From positions 1 through 48,946 of the forward strand of contig CADBYS010000023.1 in assembly GCA_902798965.1 (NCBI GenBank): DNA of 48,946 bases, read 5' to 3'. The notes under the pieces were generated by a model. That model was not told the DNA's origin. It worked only from the letters and a program-made list of their open reading frames with translations, and ran no database searches. This document shows, piece by piece, positions 1 through 9,692 of the stretch; within the stretch, counting starts at the first letter, position 1; each line of letters begins with the position of its first letter. The position numbers and the translations under genes were made by a program. The stretch is from an uncultured Bacteroidales bacterium (lineage in GTDB: Bacteria; Bacteroidota; Bacteroidia; Bacteroidales; Paludibacteraceae).

Positions 1-860
1 TAGCTACATCTGCCAAACGTGCGTACATATCGTCTATTACTGTTATTACAGATGGCGGTAGCAGCAGCACAACGTATTATGCGACCTCGCCGGAGTGCGT
101 AACGCCGTGCTCGACAACCCCGACAATGTCCTTCACGAACACTTCTATGGAGTTGACAACAGATGATGAGACCTATACACAGACTGTAAACATCACAGGC
201 AAAGGTAGTGGTCAGACTGTTGCATATAGTAGTAGCGATGAGACGGTAGCTATTGTAAGCACCTCAGGTGTTGTGACGCTTCAAGGCAAAGCCGGTACGG
301 CAACCATCACCGCTTCCGTTGAAGAGGATGGCGATTACTGCGAAGCGTCTGCTTCTTATACGATTACTGTTACAGCTTGTGCACTCACAGGAATCACGCT
401 GAATACCGAAAACGTAACAACCGCCTTCACCAACGAGGACGATTTCACTTCAGCGGGTTTGGTAGTGACTGCTAACTACAGCAACTGCTCGTCTAAAGTT
501 GTTACTCCGACCAGTATCTCAACGCCGGATCTATCAACAGGCGGAGAGAAAACTGTTACGGTTACATACGAAGAGAATGGTACAACCAAGACGGAGACTT
601 ATACAATCAATGTCACAGTGATTGTATATCACACCGTTACATGGATTGCCTGTGGCGACATCGTTAAGACAGGAACCTACAGGGAAGGCGATCCGCTTGA
701 ATTGCCGTCATCGACACCTGGCGGAAATGCCGGTAAGTCGTTCGTGGGCTGGACAGCAACAGCGCACTATACAGGGGCGTCGGCGCCACCAGACCTGTTC
801 TCTACAGCGGGAGACAAGACAGTGACAGGCAACGTAACATATTATGCTGTTTATGAATAA
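1..860 (+). CDS. Secreted multi-repeat protein, C-terminal part (5' end outside window)
   Basis: The frame is open from base 3 to the TAA at 858-860, so this is the 3' end of a longer gene. The first residues (AKRAYISSITV) match a module inside the next gene (AKRAYVKSITI, near 2860-2890), so the two are paralogous in architecture. A bacterial Ig-like group 2 domain follows (about 125-390, ending near YTITVTA), then a second Ig-like domain of Big_3 type (about 390-625), then one InlB/Listeria-Bacteroides-type repeat (about 630-857) with the FVGW...YYAVY pattern. No catalytic domain is visible in this part. The protein stops right after the repeat, with no C-terminal sorting region like that of its neighbour, so it may be truncated. 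Role unknown; probably surface exposed. Confidence 0.8.
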   Translation, partial: ATSAKRAYISSITVITDGGSSSTTYYATSPECVTPCSTTPTMSFTNTSMELTTDDETYTQTVNITGKGSGQTVAYSSSDETVAIVSTSGVVTLQGKAGTATITASVEEDGDYCEASASYTITVTACALTGITLNTENVTTAFTNEDDFTSAGLVVTANYSNCSSKVVTPTSISTPDLSTGGEKTVTVTYEENGTTKTETYTINVTVIVYHTVTWIACGDIVKTGTYREGDPLELPSSTPGGNAGKSFVGWTATAHYTGASAPPDLFSTAGDKTVTGNVTYYAVYE

Positions 861-911
861 TCAAATGGAAAAGAAAAAGGAATGTGAAATGATTAAATTG
901 TAAATGGCTTT

Positions 912-3900
912 ATGAAAACGAACAAATATATTCTCACCCTCGCGCTGACAGTTTGCTGCGCTTTGGGTAACCTATATGCAATCAACAGTACGTACTATAG
1001 TTCGATTGATGGCAAGAAAGATAGCGGTCTGCGTGAGGCGCTGACTACCTTGCTTTATAACAACCACACCACCGGATTGTCGTACGACTGGACATTTGAC
1101 GGAATAGACTGGGACAATAGTGGTAATGTATATGATATATATTCCGATTGCGGTCATAAAAAGACTGACGCAACCAGTTCCTACCAATGTTGCTGCGATG
1201 CTATCAACCGTGAGCACGTTGTGCCACAATCTACTTTTGAAAGCAAATACCCGCAGTATGCCGATAGGCATCACCTGTATGTAGTGGATGGTAAGGTAAA
1301 CGGTTATCGTAGTAATTACGCCTTTGGCGAATGCTCCGGTGGAACAAAGGGTTCGTGTAACAATTCAAGCACAGTCAAGCCATCAGAAGGTACTGCCACT
1401 TGCTCCAACCACGAGTTCGGTAAATTAGGCACCTCCACGTTTACAGAGGTGAAAATATCCGATAAGGTGTATGAACCCGATGATGAGTACAAGGGAGATA
1501 TAGCCCGTGCCATCATGTACATGGTTGTACGCTATGCAACAGCCGATTACTGTAAGGTAAAATCCGGTAGCGGGACATCAGCTAATGAGTACCCCGTAAC
1601 GGCTTGGAGCGCTTCTTCCAACTGCGGATTGATGTTCAGTAGCAGTTTGAGCACCAACTACGGTCTGTCGAATTACGGCAAGGCGCTGCTGCTCAAATGG
1701 CACCGCAACGATCCTGTTTCCGCAAGGGAGATTGCCCGTAATGAAGGTGTGGCTGCCAAGCAAGGCAACCGCAACCCGTTTATCGACTATCCGTGTTTGG
1801 CGGAATACCTCTGGGGTAACAAAGCCGGCGAGACGGTTACGCTGAGTAGCCTTGTGGGTACATTCACCGACTCATGGACTACCGGTGACGGTTGTCCGTG
1901 TGGTACAGATCCCGCTATCACATTGCCGACCGGCGATATCTTCGTAGGTTCAACCGAGGCAAATAGTTCTGTCACCAAGACTATTACCGTACAAGGCGTG
2001 AACCTCACAGGTAACCTGACTCTGTCACTATCGGGAACCAATAGTTCACTCTTCTCTCTGAGCGCAACATCCATCCAGAAGACATATGCCGAGGCAGGTA
2101 CCACTGTTACCATCACCTATACCCCGACTTCGGCAGGCAACCATTCGGCAACGCTGACAATTAGTGGCGGTGGTCTGGCAAGCGATCAGACTTTTGCTTT
2201 AAGCGGCACATGTTGCAATCCGTATCTTGTTACCCTCTCTCGTAACGGAATTACTGAGACGTTTGGTGCTTGTGGTACGTTTACCTTGCCCACTGCCGAG
2301 GACGAATCAGATGCTTGCGATGGTTGGGAGTTCGCCGGTTGGCTGGATAGCAATACCTCATTCTCCGAGGGCACAACCACTGCTCCGACGTTCGTTACTT
2401 CGGTTTCGAGCGCAACAACGCTCTACGCTGTTTACGGAAAGGGCAGCGGAAGTGGTGGAAGCAGCGCAAGCGCGTCTGTCACGTTCTTAACAACAGGCAC
2501 GACATCAGATGACGGAACAGACAACTCGCAAAATATTGCATCGAATCTTGTTGATCAGGCATCAGGTATATCAACATACAGTGGTAGCAAGTTGTATAAA
2601 GGAAAGGCTGGTATGAAAATGGGTGCAAGTGGCTCGGCAGGATCAATAACGTTGAATTTGTCTTCTGCCGTCACAACAAAGACCGTGACCATTGTTGCAA
2701 CAAAGTATGGTTCTGATACCGGCACATTGAGCGTAACTGCCAATGGCTCTACTGCAATCGGCTCTGCTCAAACACCACAGACATCAGAAAGCACACTGAC
2801 TTTCACCACTGATGCCGCTGTGGCAATTAGTTCGTTGACTGTAGCGACAAGCACCAAACGTGCGTACGTCAAGTCTATCACTATTGGCGGCAGCACCTCT
2901 ACCACCACCTATAAGAAGTTGCCGTGTACGACCTACACCATCAGTTATGAGGATGAAGACGGTATAGCTACCGGTGGTTCCTATCAGGCAAGTGAAACAA
3001 CTGCTCTGGCAGGTACAACCATTTCACTGGACTACGACGAGGCTATGGGTTATGAGTTTACCGGTTGGACGGTAACGAACGCTTCGACATCGGAGGCAAT
3101 CGCCGTGACGAACGGTCAGTTTACTATGCCCGAGGCAAACGTAACCGTCAAGGCGAACTTCACTGCGCTCTGCTCCAAGCTGAGTGCGCCGGACGTTACA
3201 GCTACGCCCGGTGACGGACAGATTACGCTGACATGGGAGGATGTGACCGGTGCAGACCATTACACCGTAAGCATCGGCACCGGCGCGGGTTACACCACAG
3301 AGTGCGGTGGCGAGGCTTCTATTGCTGACATTTCACACTCTGGCACGACGAACACCTGTGTGATTTCCGGTCTGACTAACGGCTTGGCATATACCACCTA
3401 CGTTGTGGCAAATGGCATCAGTTCTGTTTGCGACAGCGATGCGGATGAAGACACGGCGACACCAACAGCTAATACCCACATCGTCACATTCACACCGTCA
3501 CCGACGGGAGCAACAGTGACCGTCAATGACGAAAGCACCTCGCCGCTGAGTGTGAACTATAACACAACGGTAACAGTGGTTGTAACACCTGATGCACACT
3601 ACACGCTTACTACGTTCACCGTCACCGGTGAAAGCGGCTCTGTAGTTGTCAGCGGCGAAGGCAACACACGTACGTTCACTATGCCTGACGAGGATGTGAC
3701 GATAGCGGTAACAATGACCGAGGATACGAAGTACACCGTTAACTGGTACGTCAACAATGGTTCTGCAACGTCCGAGACGAACTACGCCGGCGAAGCGCTG
3801 GAGGGTGTACCTGAGCCGGATATTGACTGCTACGGCAAAGTCTTCCAAGGGTGGACTACAACAGCTGACTACAGCAGCGAGGATACTGCCCCGAACGATC

Positions 3901-6677
3901 TCTTCAAAGAATTGACAGGCAAGACTATGCCGGTAGGCGGAGCAAACTACTATGCTGTGTTTGCGATGGTAGAGGAGATTGAACCGGTTATAACAGATAA
4001 TTATCAGAAGATAACTTCCACCTCGGAACTTACGACCGGTAAGTATTTGATAGTAGGCTACAATAATGGCTACAATGCCATGAGTACCACATGGAAGGAT
4101 ACGTATTATCTTGACTCTAAGACTGTAACGCCGAGTAATGATGTTATAACCACAACAGATGGTGCGATAATATGGAATATTACGGTTAGCAATGATCAAG
4201 TATCTATTCATAACGAAACGGAAGGGTACTTGTATATTGTACAAAGCGGATCGTACTATAACATAAAGTTAGGCGACAATACCACCGACAACAAGTTTAC
4301 GTACAGCGTAAATGAGGGTAACTGGCTGTTCACCTCTGTAACTTATACCAGCCGTGTGTTAGAGTATTATACAAAAAATACCCGCTGGGCATATTATACA
4401 GCCGCTGATGCACCGGTATATCTGTATAAGCAACAGTGTAGCGAAGGTTCAACCACTATCAGCAACTACGCGACAACTTGTAGCGCGCCGGCGGATGTGA
4501 CAGTTACGTTCGACGCGAACGGCGGTGAGGGCACAATGGCTGATCAGGTTATGGACTACAACACAGCTACAGCACTGACTGCAAACTCATTCACACGTAC
4601 CGGTTACAGTTTCGCCGGTTGGGCAACAAGTGCTACCGGCAGCAAGGCTTATGACGACGAGGAGCCCGTAACACTGACTAAGAATATGACACTCTATGCC
4701 CTCTGGTCGAAGAACAACTACAACGTTATCTTCACTCCGAGCATAACAGGCGCAACTATCACTGTTAACGACGCATCTACCTCGCCACAAAGCGTTGAGT
4801 TTGAAAGCACGGTAAGTATCGCTATCGAACCTGACGAGGCTTATATGGTAAGTAGCGTTACGGCAACAGGTGGCGTAACACCGAGTGGCTCTGGCAATAA
4901 CTGGTCGTTCACAATGCCGGCAAGCGATGTGACGGTTACGGTTACGTTGGTAGACCGACCGACTTACACCATCCGCTTCATTGACAACGGCTCCATAATC
5001 AAGACACAGACTGTTTATTATGGTGCATCAGCAAGCAAACCGGAAGATCCTACGCATTGCGAGGGTAATACCTTCGTTGGCTGGGCGAATGCACCCCTTG
5101 CTGAGGATAGCGATACAAAGCCCGCGTTGGTTACCAACTTCACAGCAACCCAAGACCAAGACTACTATGCAGTGTTCTGTTATTGCGATAGTAAAGGTAG
5201 TGGAAGTACGAATGTTACCTTCAACTTCGGATATGCGGATTGGGGCAAAGATGCAGCATTCTCAAGCTCTACATACGACGAGGTGTCACAAAAAGACGCA
5301 GGTATAACAGTAACCTATACTCGAAACGCCGGCAGTCTTTATGCAAATACAACTTCTCTTCGTTTCTACAAGAGCAATGAACTTACATTCAATGCCGGAG
5401 ATAAAACAATAACAGCCATATCATTTACAGGTTCTGTTGGTCAAACAGATATTACGACTAATGTGAATACATGCACGAATAATAATAGCAATTCACTATC
5501 TTGGGCAGGCGAAGCAACATCTATTACGTTCACGCGCCCAAGTAATGCGTCATCTTACGCAACACTAACAAGCGCAACTGTTACCATTGACGGAATCATC
5601 TACTACACCACCGCACCGGATTGCGAGGCACCGATAGTGACAGTGGATACGATGCTTGTAGCAGAGTACGGCGGTGCACGTGTGGCACTGGCGCATGATA
5701 ATACAAACACCGTTGCTGCACTGCCGCTAATGTACTTTGGCGGAAATTACTTTATCCCGAACATTGACAAGAACGGCAATACAGTCTCAGCGCCGGAAAA
5801 GGCAACGCTCACGTGGCAAGTGGCTGAGCGCACGGATGGTTATTACATCAAGTCCGGCGACAAGTTCCTTGCGGCAACCGCAAATGGATTCACGCTGACT
5901 GACCAAAGGTTCTTGTGGTCAAAGGACGGCGGTACACGCCTTGCTTACGATGCAACTACCGAGAAGTTTGTTGCTGATCAGCAGGGAGAATTACCGGGTA
6001 TTACACCTGTCAATATACCGAGCTCTATCAGTCTGACGGAACTCAAAAGCCAACGCGATCTCACTAAAGGTAATTTCGGCACGATCTGTCTGCCGCACGC
6101 CGTAGCTCTGCCGTTCACATGGGGCGTAAGGGTTTATAGCATCGAGGCAAAGAAGATGAATGACAAAGACGAACTCACTGGCATCTATATTGTTGAAGAG
6201 ACAGAGATGCTTACTGCCGGAAAGCCGTACCTGATTGAGGCAAAGGAAACACAGATGACTATGTGGTATCCGACCGGCGCAGAGACTGTGACCGAAACTG
6301 TTTCAGCTCTCGGATTAGTCGGCAACCTTAGCACAACGTCTGTATATGTTCCTGTAGGTTGCTATGGTATTTCCAATAACAAATTGCGTCGTGTAGCAGC
6401 AGAGAAAACGGCTACCATCGGACAATATAAGGCTTACATTGACCTAACGGGTGTGCCGGTGGAAGGCGTAGGAATCTCGATGCATTCGAAGTACAAAGTA
6501 CTATACACTGCCGAAGGCGAGAATGTAGCCACCGACACGGAACAGCTATTCGATGCAACAGGTATCAACTGGAATGAGCCGGTTTATAACATTCTTGGCA
6601 TACGCGTTGACAGGAATTGCACAGGCGTGCTGATACAGAACGGCAAGAAGTTCCTCGTGACGCATCCACGCCCATAA
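912..6677 (+). CDS. Large secreted endonuclease I family protein with multiple InlB-type and Ig/FN3-like modules
   Basis: This 1921-residue protein starts with a signal peptide (residues 1-23, MKTNKYILTLAL..., cut after LYA). Residues about 28-305 look like the endonuclease I/NucM (Endonuclease_1) fold: REHVVPQS near residue 100, DRHHLYVVDGKVNGYRSNY near 118-136 and NRNPFIDYP near 287. These are the metal and catalytic signatures of that family, so it probably degrades extracellular DNA or RNA. A long stalk follows: a beta-sandwich (about 340-435), several InlB-type repeats with GW and YYAVF signatures, an FN3 domain (about 751-850), a YLIVGYNN-type domain (about 1015-1170), a Flg_new repeat (about 1185-1265) and more beta modules. 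The C-terminus (residues about 1885-1921, PVYNILGIRVD...GVLIQNGKKFLV) resembles Bacteroidetes C-terminal sorting or anchor regions, possibly type IX. Terminator directly downstream. Confidence 0.85.
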   Translation: MKTNKYILTLALTVCCALGNLYAINSTYYSSIDGKKDSGLREALTTLLYNNHTTGLSYDWTFDGIDWDNSGNVYDIYSDCGHKKTDATSSYQCCCDAINREHVVPQSTFESKYPQYADRHHLYVVDGKVNGYRSNYAFGECSGGTKGSCNNSSTVKPSEGTATCSNHEFGKLGTSTFTEVKISDKVYEPDDEYKGDIARAIMYMVVRYATADYCKVKSGSGTSANEYPVTAWSASSNCGLMFSSSLSTNYGLSNYGKALLLKWHRNDPVSAREIARNEGVAAKQGNRNPFIDYPCLAEYLWGNKAGETVTLSSLVGTFTDSWTTGDGCPCGTDPAITLPTGDIFVGSTEANSSVTKTITVQGVNLTGNLTLSLSGTNSSLFSLSATSIQKTYAEAGTTVTITYTPTSAGNHSATLTISGGGLASDQTFALSGTCCNPYLVTLSRNGITETFGACGTFTLPTAEDESDACDGWEFAGWLDSNTSFSEGTTTAPTFVTSVSSATTLYAVYGKGSGSGGSSASASVTFLTTGTTSDDGTDNSQNIASNLVDQASGISTYSGSKLYKGKAGMKMGASGSAGSITLNLSSAVTTKTVTIVATKYGSDTGTLSVTANGSTAIGSAQTPQTSESTLTFTTDAAVAISSLTVATSTKRAYVKSITIGGSTSTTTYKKLPCTTYTISYEDEDGIATGGSYQASETTALAGTTISLDYDEAMGYEFTGWTVTNASTSEAIAVTNGQFTMPEANVTVKANFTALCSKLSAPDVTATPGDGQITLTWEDVTGADHYTVSIGTGAGYTTECGGEASIADISHSGTTNTCVISGLTNGLAYTTYVVANGISSVCDSDADEDTATPTANTHIVTFTPSPTGATVTVNDESTSPLSVNYNTTVTVVVTPDAHYTLTTFTVTGESGSVVVSGEGNTRTFTMPDEDVTIAVTMTEDTKYTVNWYVNNGSATSETNYAGEALEGVPEPDIDCYGKVFQGWTTTADYSSEDTAPNDLFKELTGKTMPVGGANYYAVFAMVEEIEPVITDNYQKITSTSELTTGKYLIVGYNNGYNAMSTTWKDTYYLDSKTVTPSNDVITTTDGAIIWNITVSNDQVSIHNETEGYLYIVQSGSYYNIKLGDNTTDNKFTYSVNEGNWLFTSVTYTSRVLEYYTKNTRWAYYTAADAPVYLYKQQCSEGSTTISNYATTCSAPADVTVTFDANGGEGTMADQVMDYNTATALTANSFTRTGYSFAGWATSATGSKAYDDEEPVTLTKNMTLYALWSKNNYNVIFTPSITGATITVNDASTSPQSVEFESTVSIAIEPDEAYMVSSVTATGGVTPSGSGNNWSFTMPASDVTVTVTLVDRPTYTIRFIDNGSIIKTQTVYYGASASKPEDPTHCEGNTFVGWANAPLAEDSDTKPALVTNFTATQDQDYYAVFCYCDSKGSGSTNVTFNFGYADWGKDAAFSSSTYDEVSQKDAGITVTYTRNAGSLYANTTSLRFYKSNELTFNAGDKTITAISFTGSVGQTDITTNVNTCTNNNSNSLSWAGEATSITFTRPSNASSYATLTSATVTIDGIIYYTTAPDCEAPIVTVDTMLVAEYGGARVALAHDNTNTVAALPLMYFGGNYFIPNIDKNGNTVSAPEKATLTWQVAERTDGYYIKSGDKFLAATANGFTLTDQRFLWSKDGGTRLAYDATTEKFVADQQGELPGITPVNIPSSISLTELKSQRDLTKGNFGTICLPHAVALPFTWGVRVYSIEAKKMNDKDELTGIYIVEETEMLTAGKPYLIEAKETQMTMWYPTGAETVTETVSALGLVGNLSTTSVYVPVGCYGISNNKLRRVAAEKTATIGQYKAYIDLTGVPVEGVGISMHSKYKVLYTAEGENVATDTEQLFDATGINWNEPVYNILGIRVDRNCTGVLIQNGKKFLVTHPRP

Positions 6678-6687
6678 GGGTGCATAG

Positions 6688-6728
6688 AAAATACGTGCCG
6701 CGGTCATAAGCCACGGCACGTATTTTTT
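6688..6728. terminator. Strong bidirectional intrinsic terminator
   Basis: A 13-bp perfect inverted repeat (AAAATACGTGCCG at 6688-6700, CGGCACGTATTTT at 6714-6726) encloses a 13-nt loop and runs into a T tract (6723-6728). The A run on the left arm gives a T tract on the other strand. It lies between the convergent ends of the secreted nuclease gene and yifB, so it should stop both. Confidence 0.9.
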
Positions 6729-6745
6729 ATAATCATGTCTCAGAA

Positions 6746-8350
6746 TTATTCTCCCCAGTCAGCCCTATCAAGTTGCCGGAACTGGATGGCTTGCAGCAGA
6801 TGTTGCACCTGCAAGGTTTCCGATATAGGCATCTCAGGATGTGCTACTGCATCAAGGTCGGCAATCGTTCGCGCTACTTTCAGTATGCGGTCGTAGGCAC
6901 GTGCCGACAGTCCGTACATTTCCATAGCCATCCGCAACTGTTGCTCGGCCTGAGCATCGAGTTTGCAATACTTGCGCACCATGGTCGGAGTCATCTGCGC
7001 GTTGCAGTGCACCGATGTACCACGGAATCGCTCCGTTTGTATGGCACGCGCCTTGAGCACTCGTTCACGGATAGCGGCTGACGGCTCTCCATCCGCCTTA
7101 CTCCTCAAATCATCGTACCCTACAGCATCGATGTGGCATTGGATATCAATTCGATCAAGAAGCGGACCACTGATACGCCCCATATACCGGTGCCGCTGAG
7201 CAGGGGTGCAGGTGCACGGGCGCTTCACATCCCCATAGTGTCCGCACGGACAGGGGTTCATAGCTGCCACCAGCATGAAGTGCGCCGGGTAATCCACCGA
7301 CAGTTTGTTGCGCGCCACGGTTATATGTCCGTCCTCCAGCGGCTGACGCAGCACCTCCAGTGCCGAGCGCTTAAACTCAGCTAATTCGTCAAGAAACAGC
7401 ACGCCATTATGGGCTAAACTGACCTCACCGGGCTGCGGATTTGTGCCGCCACCCACGAGGGTAACATCTGTAATCGTGTGGTGGGGTGAGCGGAAAGGAC
7501 GTTGCACGATAAGGGAGGTTAGGCCGCTGCCGCTGTTAGATGTCAAACCGCTACGCTGCTGGACTGTCTTACGCAGTTTGCCGGAAACGGAATAGATCTT
7601 CGTCGTCTCCAGTGCCTCGCTCAGGGTCATGGGCGGAAGGATGGTAGGAATACGCTTCGCCATCATCGACTTGCCTGCTCCCGGCGGGCCTATCATAATC
7701 AGGTTATGTCCGCCAGCCGCAGCTACCTCTATAGCACGGCGCACCTCATGTTGCCCGCGCACTTCCGAAAAATCGATGTCAGCGGGAAAAGCGTACGTTG
7801 CCAGCAGTCCCTCGGCATCCACGTGGGTAGGATGCCACTCCTGTGTGCCGTTCAGGAAACTGATCACATCCGTCAAGTGCTCAAATCCATACACCTCTAT
7901 TCCATCCACCACAGCGGCTTCTGTCGCATTCTCTTGCGGCACAATCACCCCGCGGAAACCATTGTTCTTGGCAGCCAAGGCTATGGGCAGACAGCCATGC
8001 ACAGGCCGCAGATGCCCGTCCAGCGACAACTCGCCTACTATCAGGAACTGCGACAACAGTTTGCTTTGTACCAGTTCCGTGGCTGCCAGCTGGCCGATAG
8101 CCAACGTCAGGTCAAACGCCGCACCTTCCTTCTTTAAGTCGGCGGGCGACATGTTAATCGTGTATTGGCGCTGCGGCATACGGATGCCGGAGATCATAAT
8201 GGCTGATTCAATACGCTCATGTCCCTCCTTAACGGCTACATCAGGCAAGCCCACCAGAGTAAAGTCGTAACCCGGTGTGGCGTGTACTTCCACCGTAACA
8301 ATCACGGCATCAATACCCACTGATGTGGCAGAATACGTATTAATCAGCAT
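6746..8350 (-). CDS. YifB/ComM-family Mg chelatase-like AAA+ ATPase
   Basis: About 534 residues, the usual size of the YifB/ComM family. The N-terminus (MLINTYSATSVGIDA) matches the family's ParE/S5-like first domain. A Walker A motif GPPGAGKS and the Mg-chelatase core (RPFRSPHHTITDVTLVGGG, FLDELAEF, NPCPCGHYGD with paired cysteines) follow. In proteobacteria ComM is a helicase that helps branch migration during natural transformation; that role is likely but unproven in Bacteroidetes, and dprA in the same window fits it. A longer frame starts at a TTG at 8362; the ATG at 8350 matches the family start better. It overlaps the end of phoH by 11 nt, so the genes are probably translationally coupled. 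Confidence 0.92.
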   Translation of the reverse strand: MLINTYSATSVGIDAVIVTVEVHATPGYDFTLVGLPDVAVKEGHERIESAIMISGIRMPQRQYTINMSPADLKKEGAAFDLTLAIGQLAATELVQSKLLSQFLIVGELSLDGHLRPVHGCLPIALAAKNNGFRGVIVPQENATEAAVVDGIEVYGFEHLTDVISFLNGTQEWHPTHVDAEGLLATYAFPADIDFSEVRGQHEVRRAIEVAAAGGHNLIMIGPPGAGKSMMAKRIPTILPPMTLSEALETTKIYSVSGKLRKTVQQRSGLTSNSGSGLTSLIVQRPFRSPHHTITDVTLVGGGTNPQPGEVSLAHNGVLFLDELAEFKRSALEVLRQPLEDGHITVARNKLSVDYPAHFMLVAAMNPCPCGHYGDVKRPCTCTPAQRHRYMGRISGPLLDRIDIQCHIDAVGYDDLRSKADGEPSAAIRERVLKARAIQTERFRGTSVHCNAQMTPTMVRKYCKLDAQAEQQLRMAMEMYGLSARAYDRILKVARTIADLDAVAHPEMPISETLQVQHLLQAIQFRQLDRADWGE

Positions 8351-9266
8351 AAGCTTTGACAATATGCGTTACCAGATGGTGACGAACGATATCTTTCTGA
8401 TTGAACTCCACAATCTGTATGCCCTTGATGTTGCCCAGACGGTTCAGCGCATCCGACAGTCCCGAACGTTGCGAACCGGGCAGGTCGATCTGCGTCAGGT
8501 CACCCGTTACAATCATCTTACTGCCCAAGCCCATTCGGGTCAGGAACATCTTCAGTTGCAGCACGGTAGCGTTCTGAGCCTCGTCGAGGATAACCACGGC
8601 ATCCGACAACGTACGTCCGCGCATGAACGCCAGCGGGGCAATCTGTATCGTGCCGCGCTCCATGTATTCCTGTAACTTGTTCGGGGGCAACATGTCTTGC
8701 AAGGCATCGTACAAGGGCTGCAGATAGGGATCGATCTTCTCCTTCATATCGCCCGGCAAGAATCCTAACTTCTCCCCGGCTTCCACAGCGGGACGTGACA
8801 GGATAATACGTTTCACCTCCTTGTTCTTTAGCGCCTTGACAGCAAGAGCAATAGCCGTGTAGGTCTTACCGCTACCTGCGGGTCCGACGGCAAACAACAG
8901 ATCATTGTGCTGAAATCCCTCGACCAGACGTTGCTGGTTGAGCGTGCGAGCCAGGATAGGTTTGCCGCCCATACCATGCAGAATCAGATGTTCGTGCGTC
9001 ACGCTCTCCGGCGACGAGCCATGGATCAGTTCCAGAATCTTCGCCTCGTTGAGCGAACCATTGCGCATACATACCTGTTGACAGCGCTCCACGATATCCG
9101 TAAATCGCTTGACAGCCGCATCCGGACCGGACACCTTGATCCGATATCCGCGAGCCACCACCCGCACTTCCGGATGCTGGTTGCTCAGGCAAAGTATGTT
9201 CGCATTGTTCACGCCATAGAAGGCGAGTGTGTCAATGGCATCATTCAGGACAATAACTGATTCCAT
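8340..9266 (-). CDS. phoH: PhoH-like ATPase
   Basis: 308 residues. The N-terminal third looks like the KH-like segment of PhoH/YbeZ proteins (RGYRIKVSGPDAAVKRF near residues 40-55). The ATPase core has Walker A GPAGSGKT (128-135), LSRPAVEAGEKLGFLPGD (about 156-173) and Walker B VVILDEAQNAT. The family is linked to RNA metabolism and often neighbours ybeY; its exact reaction is unsettled. It overlaps the upstream HsdR-N-like gene by 22 nt and yifB by about 11 nt, so the three form one coupled minus-strand unit downstream of glnS. Confidence 0.93.
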   Translation of the reverse strand: MESVIVLNDAIDTLAFYGVNNANILCLSNQHPEVRVVARGYRIKVSGPDAAVKRFTDIVERCQQVCMRNGSLNEAKILELIHGSSPESVTHEHLILHGMGGKPILARTLNQQRLVEGFQHNDLLFAVGPAGSGKTYTAIALAVKALKNKEVKRIILSRPAVEAGEKLGFLPGDMKEKIDPYLQPLYDALQDMLPPNKLQEYMERGTIQIAPLAFMRGRTLSDAVVILDEAQNATVLQLKMFLTRMGLGSKMIVTGDLTQIDLPGSQRSGLSDALNRLGNIKGIQIVEFNQKDIVRHHLVTHIVKAYAD

Positions 9267-9652
9267 GTAGGTATTTGGGTTAAAAATGATATGTTTCTAT
9301 CCGCATCAATCTGCGCAACAACGGTCTGCTTACCGTTCGAGAGAATGAGATAAGGCGCATGCACCGTGGTGTTATATACCGCTGCCTGATCGAGCACCGC
9401 TTGGGTGATAGCCACCTGTTCGGCCTTGAACTCCAGCAACATCAACGGTTGCAAAGCCGGCGAATACACCACGGCATCGCAACGTTTCTCGACACCCGCG
9501 CCCACCTTTATCGGCACTTCTACTCCGATGAGCGACTGCGGGTAAGCGTACTGCTCTACCAGGGCGCGCAAGCAACTTTGGCGCACTGCCTCCTCCGGCG
9601 TAGCTGCCACCCACTTGCGGCGAAACGGACAATATAATTGACGATCGGACAA
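9245..9652 (-). CDS. Small type I restriction HsdR N-terminal-domain-like protein
   Basis: 135 residues. The pattern RCDAVVYSP...LMLLEFKAEQV followed by Q-A-A-V-Y-N resembles the PD-(D/E)XK nuclease fold of the HsdR N-terminal domain family (HSDR_N_2), with D, E and K of the EFK motif present. There are no helicase domains and no hsdM or hsdS nearby, so it is not a restriction system by itself; stand-alone copies are common in Bacteroidetes and their role is unknown. No ATG fits: the first usable start is a TTG at 9652, after a short tandem-repeat stretch. A start further upstream at a non-standard codon cannot be excluded. The 3' end overlaps phoH by 22 nt. Confidence 0.8.
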   Translation of the reverse strand: MSDRQLYCPFRRKWVAATPEEAVRQSCLRALVEQYAYPQSLIGVEVPIKVGAGVEKRCDAVVYSPALQPLMLLEFKAEQVAITQAVLDQAAVYNTTVHAPYLILSNGKQTVVAQIDADRNISFLTQIPTWNQLLS

Positions 9653-9690
9653 TTGACGATTGACGATTGATTGACAATTGCTGTCAATTG
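9641..9690 (-). repeat. Short tandem repeat array (about 7-bp period) at the glnS/HsdR-N junction
   Basis: Read on the minus strand just after the glnS stop, near-identical units AATCGTC, AATCGTC, AATTGTC follow one another, flanked by diverged copies (GTCAATC, GATCGTCAATT). The array ends at or within the TTG start of the downstream gene. It belongs to a set of similar arrays with different unit sequences at other gene junctions in this window (13703, 15677, 20243, 31879, 40811, 42091). Confidence 0.75.
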
Positions 9691-9692
9691 AA

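Noticed and set aside
865-903. A 12-codon frame between the two secreted-protein genes
   Set aside because: Too short, Lys/Glu-rich and without a supporting signal.
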